Assembly (NCBI GenBank): GCA_021399435.1
Contig: JAJTUP010000043.1
Span: forward strand, 124,001 to 188,000
Reading direction: 5' to 3'
Length of the DNA: 64,000 nucleotides
Origin: Diaporthe sp. PMI_573
Taxonomy: Eukaryota > Ascomycota > Sordariomycetes > Diaporthales > Diaporthaceae
Shown: piece after piece, positions 10,401 through 19,002 of the stretch
Numbering within the stretch: position 1 is the first letter of the stretch
Layout of the letters: every line of letters begins with the position of its first letter
Position numbers and translations under genes: made by a program
The notes under the pieces: generated by a model
The model's input: the letters and a program-made list of their open reading frames with translations, nothing else
Told to the model about the DNA's origin: nothing
Databases searched by the model: none

Positions 10401-11429
10401 CCGGGACAGGCGATCATTGCTCACCACCGTGGCCACAGTTTGTGGCTATTGTTCAAGACTGTTATCCTTCTCGAGGAGCAAGTCCGTGCCCGAGACGATC
10501 CTCAGTTAGGCGCTCTTTTGGACAGGGTACGGGCTGGAACCCAGACCATGGGTGACCTTGACCTGCTTAACACCAAGCTCGTGGACCGCGCCCAAATCAC
10601 CTTCAAGGATGGCTTGCGCGCCATAACACCGCTCAACCGTAACCGATGGAGCCTCAACACGGAAGCCGTGGTAGACTGGGCCCGCTTTCACAGGAGACAT
10701 ATCTCGGTCTTCGTCTCGACCCACACCTGGCGCAGTCAAGCCTTATCGCAGCAGGTGGCCCAGACCATCGAACAAGGCGACAATTCCAACTGCAAGATCC
10801 CCGGGGCCTTCTTCTACGCTCAAGGAATGCCTGTAGTTGTCAACAAAAATACATACACCGGCTTGAAAGTTGTGAATGGGGCCGAGTTTACCGCTGCGGA
10901 CGTCATTCCCGATCCGAAATCCCCGGGCTACCATCTTGCGGACGACGTTACCATCCACTTTGGTCCGCCACTGGGCATACTGTTAGAGTCGCAAGCGACC
11001 AAGGGTTTAGCCATCCCAGCCCTCCCAACCGGCACCGTGCTCATCCGGCCTATCACGCATACCCTCGATCCAGCCAATTCCCACTACAGGTTCCTTTCGG
11101 GGAAATGCTCGCGGCGCGGACTGCCTGTCGTCCCTGCATTTGTCCTTACTGACTATAAAGCGCAAAGCAAGACGTTCGCGGAGGTGCTCCTAGAGTTGCG
11201 AGGAAATCGAATGACCAACGGTCAGCCCTCGAAATGCGACTTTACCAGCCTCTATGTACAGCTCTCTCGGTGTAGGACTCTACAAGGAATCAAGCTTCTC
11301 AGCCCCGTTCGTCCGCAAGATTTTATTGGAAATAAGCTGGACCAGAATATACTTGATGCCATGCAGAGATTGACGGAACTGGCAGAGGAAACAAGACGGT
11401 TATTTCAAAGCCAGCAAGGCTTTTCGTAG
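4410..11429 (+). CDS. Helitron RepHel transposase (Rep HUH nuclease + PIF1-like helicase)
   Basis: A single uninterrupted frame of 2,339 residues. Residues 1-420 contain about ten copies of a 30-40 residue unit with core 'LP-x-E-x-I-x-RT-hydrophobic-x-DLDRQH-x-EE', followed by a basic stretch. Residues about 425-470 are proline-rich. A cysteine-rich region spans about 525-610 (C-x2-C, C-x2-C, C-x2-C pairs). The Rep nuclease follows: HUH motif in SLHLHGLLWLEG (about residue 1160) and the two-tyrosine motif YITNYATK (about 1340). The SF1/PIF1 helicase has Walker A GGPGGTGKS (about 1852), Walker B VVDEVSM (about 1933), LLMGDFYQFAPV, and a C-terminal QLSRCRTLQGI motif. Such proteins nick, unwind and transfer single-stranded DNA in rolling-circle transposition. 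All catalytic motifs look intact. The repeat-rich N-terminus is not something I know from other Helitrons. Confidence 0.93.
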   Translation: MPRPEPVKVPLDEIRRTLEDLDRQRARDRAQRDFEATQPRTRPGRVFIDETTIQALRKSAREPVRVPLDEIRRTLSDLDRQHEEERARRRGGGKAVLPPEQIARTLSDIDRQHAEETPQRKREAGAHRVSRNRTRLLPLEEVMRTMDDLDRHHAEETARRREGRRPQEASVAQVRGRKFMLPPDEIARTMNDLDRQRSEETTHRRRITRLQEVMELDLRNGELRVPLEEVNRTIDELDRRHAEQRAHLREKSRQQEASKPQTLEQITRTFADTDRQHTEETTYRRQRDRPQDAVESQRRGGRLGLPAEGIAYTLTDLDRQHAEEAVHRRQGPVQLEVVEPRLRKGKVLLPAEEIAHTLDELNRQHSRGTAHPRQRALPQKEGPRVPLPEIIRTWDDLDLQRDERRARQRASDTEPVQGPSTPEPTFRPPQTPPSRKRHQTQQEGLLTPPPSGPNRSRKRPRLLHETIPLQQQSLDAFLQYRESCFRAKKDASVGRSWCEEVPLALQVETSKSFYEDFTDERTLPISHCIFCYRKCPPAKITTIQWRTYLTPALLQAMTALQKCKKCLPQDGGIGAEICLECRGIFKNGKLPKACSVNNMDIGCEHRYPEELDGLSPVEERLIALQTPFGYITKFTVDNKTPSGVSYRKHVKGHIVVFPNNVDDLVATVLPHPLLQAIENIHVSWSGPNRPNPAEVGTLLQVRKSRVTAALLWLQKNNPLYKDIKIDLDEIQGWQYEEGSTVPIVLMERMQREEPSAVEKTHTDPIVPNTDRGLEDNGFTTIEELLTSLRADHSDDTCPTIGNVATEPPHPLPQNLHISAPDPESVDRGGDIVYETSTSGMFPLDGPAAFAEADKLSFLAEAIQASRTRQGDDFEPSAMTVHTAGDQPFIRVERGADFADNLHEDFFPRTFPKLFPWGRGGPKAFSEPHGNVRDASEPAQRSANHSLNYWAKYVLQRHGGRFATHPVFCFLVFNILLRSTNRRISMVRMTTGSFHRLERVYESLTPDRLKRAEEEMRETRATTDPDISFLLRELSIFGHAQPLSNETRLLMRRKIQAVNIWTGMPAIWITVNPNDINNPVKMRLSIHRLHEHDTAKELLADLRGRYDRIALSTMDPVSAAIFFHREISLFFEKYVRTGEESVFGKISHYYATVETNDRGSLHLHGLLWLEGNMHLPSLIDDMVKPEEEEYRVQVVRYLDSVFHECLDEEAGKAVRKERKPIDPVEEIMHDTEALAAVFDEESNYIAYCCQVHSHTFTCIKYSLKRLVGESADKHGRTACRFKAPWKIVEESGFTEDGLLKIRRNHPLVNRYNKAMAVGLRHNHDISMILTRTKGLAMVFYITNYATKLDTPMWKRLAFAADVLRQLHESAALRHPGPHLAEQDPQRQAVVNESRQFLMRAANRIFSERQLSAVEVCYFLLGYQTDFTNVPQWSYINLTALYWTIFRRWIHLRRQVSMQTDAEEPSETVQFRETGRTLLYLDAYAYRGPVLRDVCLYDYVSMVTLERRRGREEDEAHIALEGPPECYGWIQKLRQPPEYAVPIFQGFISDDHMDEHPVYFKRNSVLHLALFVPWENFLSKTRGDITATWSHHEAMLCPRLQSHVSNISLLRKSAEDARKDAKLWASRSEGDDTVDVDFPLDEDDYANESTTAGPTMAEHHQAYTALLHTLRNAVRDSDATRDSPVLQSLIQDLCHENPIEEGRPFVQRHDSFYQQIRHSQNSPLSQCPTPSAQDLRAAAKAQDMLHLRMLDEMESGLEGGTTSIGNADLDDLLVRQCDTEIPIPRQLEDSAAHEPRMLVDVGPTRGFVELGLQAAASYTLNYLQSMALQLVCRFLDKYIASPDSAGQHLQYVGGPGGTGKSRIVDALRDVFKARGQPHHLQITGTSGSAAAQIGGTTLHSALGLDTHRSYNKQQPPIFSEAKKWMWKQKLALVVDEVSMLGGATLFNASCHLQALRDCADKPFGGIPAILLMGDFYQFAPVLETSLLVDRTVDLTYMASPGQAIIAHHRGHSLWLLFKTVILLEEQVRARDDPQLGALLDRVRAGTQTMGDLDLLNTKLVDRAQITFKDGLRAITPLNRNRWSLNTEAVVDWARFHRRHISVFVSTHTWRSQALSQQVAQTIEQGDNSNCKIPGAFFYAQGMPVVVNKNTYTGLKVVNGAEFTAADVIPDPKSPGYHLADDVTIHFGPPLGILLESQATKGLAIPALPTGTVLIRPITHTLDPANSHYRFLSGKCSRRGLPVVPAFVLTDYKAQSKTFAEVLLELRGNRMTNGQPSKCDFTSLYVQLSRCRTLQGIKLLSPVRPQDFIGNKLDQNILDAMQRLTELAEETRRLFQSQQGFS
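4425..5640 (+). repeat. tandem coding repeats in the Helitron N-terminus
   Basis: About ten diverged copies of a roughly 100-125 bp unit code for the DLDRQH repeat. Example cores are VPLDEIRRTLEDLDRQ, LPPEQIARTLSDIDRQ, LPLEEVMRTMDDLDRH and LPAEGIAYTLTDLDRQ. Spacers vary in length and sequence while the cores stay conserved, which points to constraint on the protein rather than recent DNA duplication. Confidence 0.85.
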
Positions 11430-13140
11430 GACAACCAGACGTGCCATCCAAAATCTTTCTTATTCAAAGCTCTCGAAATCTCTGCATCTCGGCGGTGCAG
11501 TCGGACGCGGGTCTACGCTCTAAGCCACTGCCTGTGCGCGGCGTCTCAAGCCGCAAAAATGCTCACACGCAGCGCGCCACCAACGCCTGTAGTAGTCACC
11601 CGTAGCAGTCACCTGGCTAGATTATCCCAGCCGCCTATAAAGCTCGGTGCGCTGCACATTTGTCTTCATTCCTCCTTTCCACAAACATATATTTACCTAG
11701 TCATGACCTAGGGCCATTAGGTGCTGCCTTTCCCTCTTTACCTTAGACCCAAGATCTCACCACAGACCCCGAAGCTTTTCAGACCCGTTCTTTTCTTCTT
11801 TAAAAGTTCACAAGTGTGCTTTGCCTTTGCCTTTGTGCTTGTTAAACTCGTTTTTTTTCCCACAAGTTTTTCACAAGTCTCACAAGACAATAACAAGTGC
11901 TTTGCTTGTCAGACCCTTGGTAACTCAGCTCGTTCCTCAAGGCATTGGAGGGCCCGCTAGGGACCGATCTCCTGTCTGAGTAGTAAGCCAGCAGCTGTGC
12001 GCGCAAAAGGCAAAAAAAATGGTCACACACAGACGCCACCCGCCCTTGTTGTAAGCGCCTTACTTCTCAAGCTCTCAACTCGTTCCGAAAAGGCATTAGC
12101 GGACCCCGTAGGGGACCGGTCTCCTGTAACTCCAGATATCTTGTGCGGGGCGGTGGCTCTCTGTGTGGCTCTCTGTGCCTTGAGGAACTCAAGGGTCTTT
12201 CTTCCGCGCTCTCCCAACCATAGAAAATCTTAAGCTCAGGTCACAAAGCGATCCGTGCGAGCTGCCTTCGCCTCAACTGTCGCGCCCTCAATGAAAATTA
12301 TTCTGTGCCACATCAAGCCACAACCCAAGCCACACACACTTGCTGCTCAGGTCCAAGTTTGTACCAGGTCGCAACACAGCTTGATTAGGCTTAGAGCTGT
12401 GTATTGGACACTTCTATAATAGGCTTAGCGGATTTCATGTAGCTGGCCCCGATCTCCAAAGTCTTTACCAGCGTATTACCAGCGTAAAAGAACTCATCAT
12501 CTAGGATTATCCCAGGCGAATAAATTTCGTGCGTCCATAATGAGCCCGACGCTCTGCCCTAATTGCAGTGGTGATCGTCTGCTCTCCTCCCTTAGGTTGT
12601 GCAACAGGTCCATCGCTTGGTCTATGGTTATGGACATGCTGACTTGCCTTTTCCTTGTATCTTATTTCCCATTGGTCGGTGCCTAACGTGGTTCATCAGT
12701 CAGTGGCGCAGATCAGTCAGTGGCGCACTTTTGCTAACTTTACCAACTTTAGCCAACCCCAGCACCCGCCCAGGGCAAAATTATTAATAAAAGTTGGCAC
12801 CAATTGGTGCCAACTAGTCTGAATTACTTATTTCTAATTGATTTCATTAATTTAGAGACATGGTGTGGCTGCAGTGCTAGTCTAAAGATTTAAAGTTTTG
12901 GTAGGCGGGTTTGTTTTTGGTGCAGATCGCGTCTCCATTTTTCGCGTCAGTCTCGCATTACTTCACCTACTTAAATATTCAACACGCTAGAAACCAACAA
13001 CGATTATGCCAATCCGACTTCAAGGTGCGCAGCCTCTCCTTCTGCGCTGCCTTTGTCGTCCCAATTTGGAGCTGCTTAGACACACGATAATTCATAGTGA
13101 CCGCTGCGAGGGGCTTCAATCAGTCATGTGAGGGGATTCA
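11430..13140. other. Helitron downstream region and AT-rich gap; no supported gene
   Basis: A TATAAA lies at about 11636 in a promoter-like setting, but no gene follows it. Two related GC-rich blocks (about 11922-11973 and 12072-12127) share GGCATT, GGGACCG and TCTCCTGT and hold the short inverted repeat CCCCGTAGGGG. The right direct repeat is at 12176-12263. A possible hairpin has ACACAGCT and AGCTGTGT arms near 12373-12402. From 12,400 on the DNA is AT-rich. Confidence 0.5.
12176..12263 (+). repeat. right copy of direct repeat outside the Helitron ORF
   Basis: It matches 3448-3520, with 33 identical bases followed by a diverged tail. It includes the palindrome CTTGAGGAACTCAAG and lies about 750 bp after the stop codon of the Helitron protein. 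Confidence 0.85.
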
Positions 13141-13141
13141 G

Positions 13142-14291
13142 AAGGCATCTCATACGCTGCCACAATCAAGGAAATTGTTTTGGACTTCAAAATCCAATAC
13201 ACACCAGAACAGCGGTAAGAGAATCAGAGTCCTCTGTATCTGTGTTTTGGCATCCTCTTCCAACCAAGTCATTCGAGTTCCCAACGACAAATCGAATTTC
13301 CATAACTAACCGCTCATATAGAAAGAAGATAGACAAAGCAGTCACGGACTTTATTGATAGGTTTAAAGAATTCAAGGAGTTCGTGAATGCACTGAATATC
13401 GAGCTCCTCCTCGAACTATCGAATCCGAAAAATGTCCGGAAGGAATTTCTCCGCGACCTATTTCGTGTCATTTCAGAATTCGCAATCTCGACGTTCGACT
13501 TCGAACTCTACTACGCATACGTGAAGCATTTATACTACAGCAACACTGACGTACTCATTCGAGATTTCTACAACCAAACATTGGCGCACGACAAGGACTT
13601 AGCTTCCAATCTGTTGCGGCAGCTTTCAACCCAGGCTCCCAATGCCGAGAAGAATACAGTGCTGGGAGTTCTATTGCCGCTAATGAAAGAACTGCTTCCA
13701 TCGGTGGATACAGGTTCCCTGGAGGTGCAGACCTGCTTCCAGTCGCTCGTGGGAGCCTACATTACCAAGACCGTGGGCGAAGAGCCGTCAAAGCCAGAAG
13801 ACTGGGCTCGGCCGGCGGAAGTGTACAAGTGCTATTCTGGGTGTAAGGCGTGTTCAGAGCTGAACCCCTTCCTAAAGGACCCTGAAGCGAAGGAAATAAC
13901 GATAGCCCTGAACGCTGACGACCAAAATCACATAAAATGGCACTTCGACTATCTCGAGACTGGGAACGGGGATCGCGAGGGTGAAGTCCGCTATACGAAG
14001 ACGTTGAAAGGGTGGGAAAAACGCCGCCGCAACTGGGTGTTGGATGGCGAAGCGGCACAAAAGAAGCTCCAAGAGCTGCCAAAGGACGCCCTGAAACAAG
14101 CACTCGGCGACAAGTACGACACGCTCATGGGGCTCGACCTGGTCAGGATCGGCAAGAGCACTGCCCAGGCTCCTGACAAGGCCCAGCCACCCTCGCGACC
14201 AAAACGCAAGAAGGGCAAGGACGCAAACAACACTGCGCCTGGGAGGACTTCGAAGCGCGCGCGGCGCGGCGGAGAAAAGATCGAAGGCTGA
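13142..14291 (+). pseudogene. C-terminal fragment, possibly of a fungal 2OG-Fe(II) oxygenase-type protein
   Basis: Two exon pieces can be read: 13142-13214 and 13322-14291. They are joined by a 107-nt intron with GTAAGA donor, CTAAC branch and TATAG acceptor, and the frame is kept (KEIVLDFKIQYTPEQR, then KKIDKAVTDF). Upstream a TGA at 13129 closes the frame and no start is visible, so the N-terminus is missing. The rest is helical. It has a cysteine cluster YKCYSGCKACSELNPFL near the middle and a strongly basic tail ending RTSKRARRGGEK, which may be a nuclear signal. The cysteine cluster and basic tail resemble the C-terminal part of large fungal 2OG-Fe(II) dioxygenase-like proteins, but the catalytic domain is not present, so this is a tentative family guess. 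Confidence 0.4.
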
Positions 14292-14458
14292 GAGATGTGA
14301 AGGACGCGGAGGGAAAAGCGGCTGATGGAGACTGCACATGAGGCCCATGACGGGCTATTTAACCCTCAGCAAGCCATCCAAAGCGCCTGCTTTTAGAAGG
14401 CCACGGTTACTTCCGAGAGCTTCTCAAGTGCTGATTGAATCTGGCTGAATCGGCTCTG

Positions 14459-15436
14459 ATGGATCTCATCGACCTTACAGGTGACGGTGATGATGACATG
14501 GCACCCAGCCATACACCCGCACAACATATAGGGGCCAACGCTTTAGCACAGTCTAAGTTCTCAGATAGCCGTTATGAACTACATGATCCATCAGCTCTGC
14601 ATAGCAATGCCGTTCCAGGGCCAACTTCTCGCTCGAACAAGCCGTCGGCGTCCCGCTCAATGGTCCAGCTGAAAGGGATCCCAATCAAGCCCACAAAGCC
14701 GGAGTCCTCGTCAGCAAAGAGCCACAGAGTCAGCGATGCTTCACTAGGCGATCTATCTCCAAGCTCAGGTACTCTGTTGGATCATCCCAGTTACACGCCA
14801 CAGCCAAGCAGAAATGGCGAGATACATCAGTTGGCTAAGATCAATCCACCATTTCAAACTCCCTTTGAGAACAATTGGAATGTGGAAAAGATCAAGCACG
14901 CCCTCTTCGACTTGTCAAATGAGCTTGACTGGAATCATTCCAAGCTTGTCAACTATAATTTGCGGACTGCTACCCTACAGAAGGCACCAGGACGACAGCA
15001 CATAAGTTTGACTGCACATCTGGCAGACATCAAACTCTCTCCGCTGCCAAATGAGAGGTCGCAGGATGGCACTATGAAAATTTATCTGAAGACGCACGGC
15101 TCTAAAGATACTTGCGCCAGGTCTAGGAGAAAGAAGTTGGCTTATGAGGTCGACTGCATCAAATCCGACAAGCCACGAGTCCCGGGATACAAATTTCACC
15201 ACGTGGAGATCTCGAGGAATATTCTGACCCCGAACACGATGCTCAAATTCATCCCGCACCTGCGCGACATGAAGGACAACGAGGAGGAGCGCTATATACG
15301 GTGGACAGAGGAGCTTGAGGCGATGGATGCCCAGTCCGGATTCAATGTGACGTCTCTGAATAGGAGCGACAGAGTGAGAAATGGGCTTAAACCAGGTCGT
15401 TCTCAAGGCTCTGCAAAAGCTCGCACACCCAGGTGA
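14459..15436 (+). CDS. unknown protein with SUMO-interaction-like N-terminus, 3' end at a hAT junction
   Basis: The first ATG of the frame is at 14459, giving 325 residues. The protein opens with MDLIDLTGDGDDD, a hydrophobic core followed by acidic residues like a SUMO-interacting motif. A long Ser/Pro-rich disordered part runs to about residue 130, and then a more ordered half has conserved-looking segments (NNWNVEKIKHALFDLSNELD; YKFHHVEISRNILTPNTMLKF; EEERYIRWTEELEAMDAQSG). I do not recognise the family. The last 55 bp overlap, in another frame, the 5'-truncated hAT transposase, and the tail residues look like junction sequence. The gene was probably cut by the hAT insertion or rearrangement. 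Confidence 0.45.
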   Translation: MDLIDLTGDGDDDMAPSHTPAQHIGANALAQSKFSDSRYELHDPSALHSNAVPGPTSRSNKPSASRSMVQLKGIPIKPTKPESSSAKSHRVSDASLGDLSPSSGTLLDHPSYTPQPSRNGEIHQLAKINPPFQTPFENNWNVEKIKHALFDLSNELDWNHSKLVNYNLRTATLQKAPGRQHISLTAHLADIKLSPLPNERSQDGTMKIYLKTHGSKDTCARSRRKKLAYEVDCIKSDKPRVPGYKFHHVEISRNILTPNTMLKFIPHLRDMKDNEEERYIRWTEELEAMDAQSGFNVTSLNRSDRVRNGLKPGRSQGSAKARTPR

Positions 15437-16625
15437 AAAGGAAGGGCGGTATATCAGTCAGCTATTTGCAGCAGAATCGACGACTGCTGCAATCCAGCAT
15501 CTTATAGAGTTCCACAATATCAAAAGGCCTTCGAATTCGACCATCGATGACGACGATATCGACGCCAACAACGCTGCAGAAGTTTTCCAGCTCGTCATGC
15601 CATTTAATGAGGATGACTATAACCAAAACCTTATTGACTGGGCCATCAAGCTACGCCTCAGCTACCGAGAAGTCACAGACGAGGCGACCACTGATTTACT
15701 CACATACGGCAAGCCTTCGCTCGCACGCCTGTTGCCAACGCATCACTCAACGCTCTCGCAGTGGGTGAAGGATTCGATGGCAGCACGCTTGCCATTCATC
15801 ATCGAATTGGTGCAGTCTGCACTCAGCAACATCAATCTCTCGATCGATGGATGGCGAGCTCACAATCGCAGAGAATACGTCGCTGTTTGCGCACACTTCG
15901 TCGACGGCAAAGGTCATCCTCGAACACTCCTCCTCGGCTTCCCACGACGTTATGGCGGTCACACCGGCGACGACCTCGCAGTTCTGGTAAAGCCAGTAAT
16001 TCTACAATACAGCATCGGCGAGAAGCTCGGCTCCTTCGTTATGGATAACGCTGGTGATAACGACAAATGCCTCGAAGCGTTACAGCGTTCCTTCTCCTCG
16101 ATCGATCCAGAAGCAGGCCGTATTCGCTGTATCGGCCATATTATTAATCTCGTCGTTAAGGCTCTCTTATTTGGCGAAGGCGTCAGCGCATGGGAGAAGA
16201 ATCTTATTGAGGCTTTGGAGGAGCAGCATGTAGCTCTCTGGAGCCTCAAAGGCGTCATTGGCAAGCTGCACAACCTCGTTATCTACATTAATCGCAATGA
16301 CGCGCGTCGCGAGCTGTTGAGAGCTCGCATGCGCGTCACGAAGACGAGCGACGGCAAGCTCTTCGTCGGCGTGCTCCTCAATGACGGTGGCATTCGATGG
16401 AACGCGACATATTACATGATCGAGCGTGCTCTTAAGTGTCGCCCTGCCATCGATCTCTACCAGGCGCAGTGGAAGCCTCCGGATAAAAACGACAAGCACA
16501 AGAATGACTTCCTCACCGAGGCTGATTGGCACGAGCTTGAGCTCTTCTATAAGCTCCTGCAGCCTTTCGAGCGACTCACGAAGCGACTACAAAGCCGTTG
16601 CAAATATCTTAGCTGCCTAACGTAA
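15381..16625 (+). pseudogene. hAT transposase A, truncated at both ends
   Basis: A 414-residue open frame. It starts within a remnant of the BED finger (TTAAIQHLIEFHNI). The hAT RNase-H-like core follows: SIDGWRAHNRREYVAVCAHF, FVMDNAGDNDKCLEAL and RCIGHIINLVVKAL, then GVIGKLHNLVIYI and WNATYYMIERAL. It ends after PFERLTKRLQSR, before the C-terminal dimerisation domain. That end coincides with the start of a pogo-type element at about 16620. No terminal repeats or target duplication can be assigned, so this copy cannot be autonomous. Confidence 0.85.
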
Positions 16626-16885
16626 TCCACAAACGGGCGGCGCACACAAGCGAACGGCGCACGTTCAACCGCGACGCGTTCTTTATCAACAAAACCACCA
16701 TAAATCCACAACCAGCTATAATTATGCCCTCAAACGAAGCTGGAGTGCTTTTGGCCCTCGAGGCTATTAGAAAAGACCCAAAACTTAGTATCCGAAGCGC
16801 TGCAAAGCTTTACCATGCTTCAGCTACAACTATACGCCGCCGGCGTGACGGCCACACTGCACGACGCGATATCAGTGTTGCCTAT
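16620..16885 (+). mobile_element. 5' end of a second pogo/Fot element (relic)
   Basis: ACGTAATCCACAAACGGGCG at 16620 has the look of a pogo-family terminal repeat and follows the hAT sequence directly. An ATG at 16724 opens a psq-type helix-turn-helix (VLLALEAIRKDPKLSIRSAA; ATTIRRRRDGHTARRDIS), the DNA-binding N-terminus of pogo/Fot transposases. Homology stops at about 16880; the frame runs on to a stop near 16958 without resembling the family. The DDE domain and right end are absent. Confidence 0.7.
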
Positions 16886-17590
16886 TTGAGGAGAAGAGGA
16901 AAAAAAAATTCTATTTCCCAATTTAGGAACAAAGATATTTTATTCGGCAGTGTGAGTTAGGTTTGTGATTCAAGTTTTTGCTGGCCTTATTGCAGCTCTG
17001 AAGATACAGGTACGTCCCAGGGGTGGGGGTATGAACGCTTGTTTTGCTTAATTAGACTTAATTTTGAGATGAATTTTATTATCAGATTCGAAGAACAGAA
17101 TGTGATCACCAACAGCGCCGCACTTCGCTTCGTCCTCGTTCGCAGCCATTGACATTGTATCCTAGTTTAATTCGAAGCTTATCTTACAATAAAGGATAGC
17201 GAAGGGTCCGTGTATGCGGCTTCCAGGGACCCATCTGCTGGTGGCCAGAAGGTGATGTGGTTGCGCGCCTTAGATTTGTAGAGCCTGTGCGGCGCGGCGC
17301 AGCGCAGGTGTGGCTGGTTTAAATCCCCGGCCACCGGGCAGCCGGGTCCGCCAAGATGGCTGTGGCGGGATGTGGCTTACGACATCGAAGCCGCCGCGTT
17401 GACTGGTCACGCAATATCGAATAAGCCACGGCGTGAATGAGCATGAAACTGAGCGAAAGAGGGCTGTGGGGAAAACGCACTGGACGCAGCGTGCACGCTG
17501 TGAAGGGGGATATAGTCAGGGAGTAGCTAAGAAAGGGGGACGCGAGCCTAGGGAGGACGCGACGGGTACGCTGCGAAGGAGGAGATAACC
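16886..17590. other. non-coding stretch between pogo relic and copia relic
   Basis: No gene can be supported. A possible pol III-transcribed unit is listed separately (17255-17335). Around 17400-17590 the sequence is purine-rich and may be the remaining internal or 3' part of the copia element, but I see no RT or RNase H. Confidence 0.4.
17255..17335 (+). repeat. possible tRNA-derived SINE head
   Basis: A box-A-like TGTGGTTGCGCGCC lies at about 17258. A box-B-like GGTTTAAATCCCC at about 17317 is flanked by GGCTG and GGCCACC, which can pair imperfectly like a T-arm. The spacing is longer than in a simple tRNA and no full cloverleaf forms, so a decayed tRNA or SINE is more likely than a working tRNA gene. 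Confidence 0.25.
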
Positions 17591-17673
17591 TTAATTATAA
17601 AATGAAGAAGGAGGAAAAGCAGAAAGGAGAAGGAAACGAAGCCGATGCTTTTGAGCTCCGAGATACTTCTGAA

Positions 17674-19002
17674 CTAGCCAGAGTTCGTCCCGGCCAATTG
17701 CCGCTTCAAGATCGACGACAATAAAGTGGGCTGCATATTTGGCCATCCGAGGGCTTCCAACTTTAGATGACACCACTGTGACCACCCCAAGGAGGACATG
17801 AATGCCACATTTGCCCTAGGCTGGTCGTCTCCACTCACACCCTCGTCCTGCGGCTGCCCAGTTGTCTTCCAGTTCAGTCCGTAATTTGGTGTTCGGTTGT
17901 TGAGATAGACGGTTGTTCGTCCAATTTCGGGCCAAAGAGAGTGTGGGAGTTTTGAGCTTGTTCGCATTGCACGCATCTTCTCCTTGATCACACCCCCTGA
18001 GCGCTCGGCTCCTCCGTTTTGTGCTTGTGTGTTGGGTGCTGAGGGCTCGATCTTGATATGTTTTGACTCGAGAAATTCTCTGACGGCTCGTCTGCGGCTG
18101 AACAGTTCTCCGTCACATTCGATGATCTTGACCTTGGTGTTGTATTGAATCTGCATCATCCCTAGAAAGGATTTCATGATGTTGAGCAGGGTTGTGCTGT
18201 CGCGGCTCTCTAAATAATAGTCCCAGATAAGTCCTGATACTCTGCAGGTGAGCAATAGTTGCGACGTATAGTTGTTGATCCCTGGTTCATAGTCGTGAAA
18301 GTCAAGTGCTATCCTTTCGCCTTCTCGTTCGAGGATCTCCCTCGGTGCTCGACGGATTTGCCTCGTGATCTTGGCTAAGGCACAAGCTTCACATTCGACT
18401 GTTGTTGGTCCCTGGATGCGCACCCTCTGAGATGAAGAAACGAGGTGTTCAAGAGCGCTGGGTCCTGGGTGACCAAGACGGCCGTGCCAGAGGATGGCTT
18501 CGCCTGTGAGTGGTCTCCTTTTGGTGTAGGTAGTGTGTTTCTTCCTCCACGTGTTGAAGGAACCACGTACTTCGTGTGGTTGGTATTCGATGACGTATTG
18601 GCCGTGGATGTCCCTGAGTTTGCACAGGGTCGACCTGTCACGTCGTTTCAGTGTTGTTGGGTCATGTTCGTTATCCCAGAAGATGCCCTTCCTTCGGAGT
18701 TGTCTGAGAGAGACGAGTGTTGTGAGGAGTCGCGGGCAGAGGGCAACGTTTTCGAGGTGTAGGATTGTTGGTCCAGTGCGGACCGGCATTGTGCCGTATG
18801 CGAGTACTGGTAGTTGTCTGTCTCCAGCCCACAGGTAGTCATCGTGTGTGGCTGGTTTCGTATCAAACAGTCCCTCGCTGTTGTTTGTGATCGAGATCGT
18901 ACTCGCTGGGTCAAGTATCACCGAGTGTCGAAGAGGGTATTCTTTTGCGTTTATGGCAAAAGCTCCCCTAGCCTCTATACTCGTGACAAAATATCCTGGG
19001 AG
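17674..19002 (-). pseudogene. Ty1/copia pol relic: protease remnant, GAG-pre-integrase and integrase
   Basis: Read on the minus strand in the same frame as the gag part, from just after a TGA at 19003. A protease-like motif ILDPASTISITNN stands in place of the usual LDSGA-type motif. The HHCC zinc domain of GAG-pre-integrase follows (LWHGRLGHPG; CEACALAK). The integrase core has LDFHDYEPG, IECDGELFS and NGGAERSGG, so the D-D-E residues are present. After LNNRTPNYGLNWKTTG the similarity fades and the frame ends at 17674. Reverse transcriptase and RNase H are missing, so the element is internally deleted or 3'-truncated. No right-hand LTR is visible. Confidence 0.85.

Larger units (their letters stand above)
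3448..12263 (+). mobile_element. Helitron (approximate extent)
   Basis: The extent is set by the outermost repeats I can tie to the element, not by proven termini. One large Rep-helicase gene (4410-11429) lies in the middle. The flanks carry direct repeats with a 6-bp-stem palindrome, and the 3' flank also has two related GC-rich blocks (about 11922-11973 and 12072-12127). No 5'-TC / CTRR-3' pair with a 3' hairpin could be placed with confidence, so the true ends may be inside or outside this range. The intact 7-kb frame, beside many dead elements, suggests a young copy. Confidence 0.55.

Noticed and set aside
12176..12263. LTRs of a retrotransposon as explanation for the direct repeats around the Helitron gene
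   Set aside because: The repeats are under 100 bp, lack TG...CA ends, and the gene between them is a Helitron with HUH and PIF1 motifs, not gag-pol.
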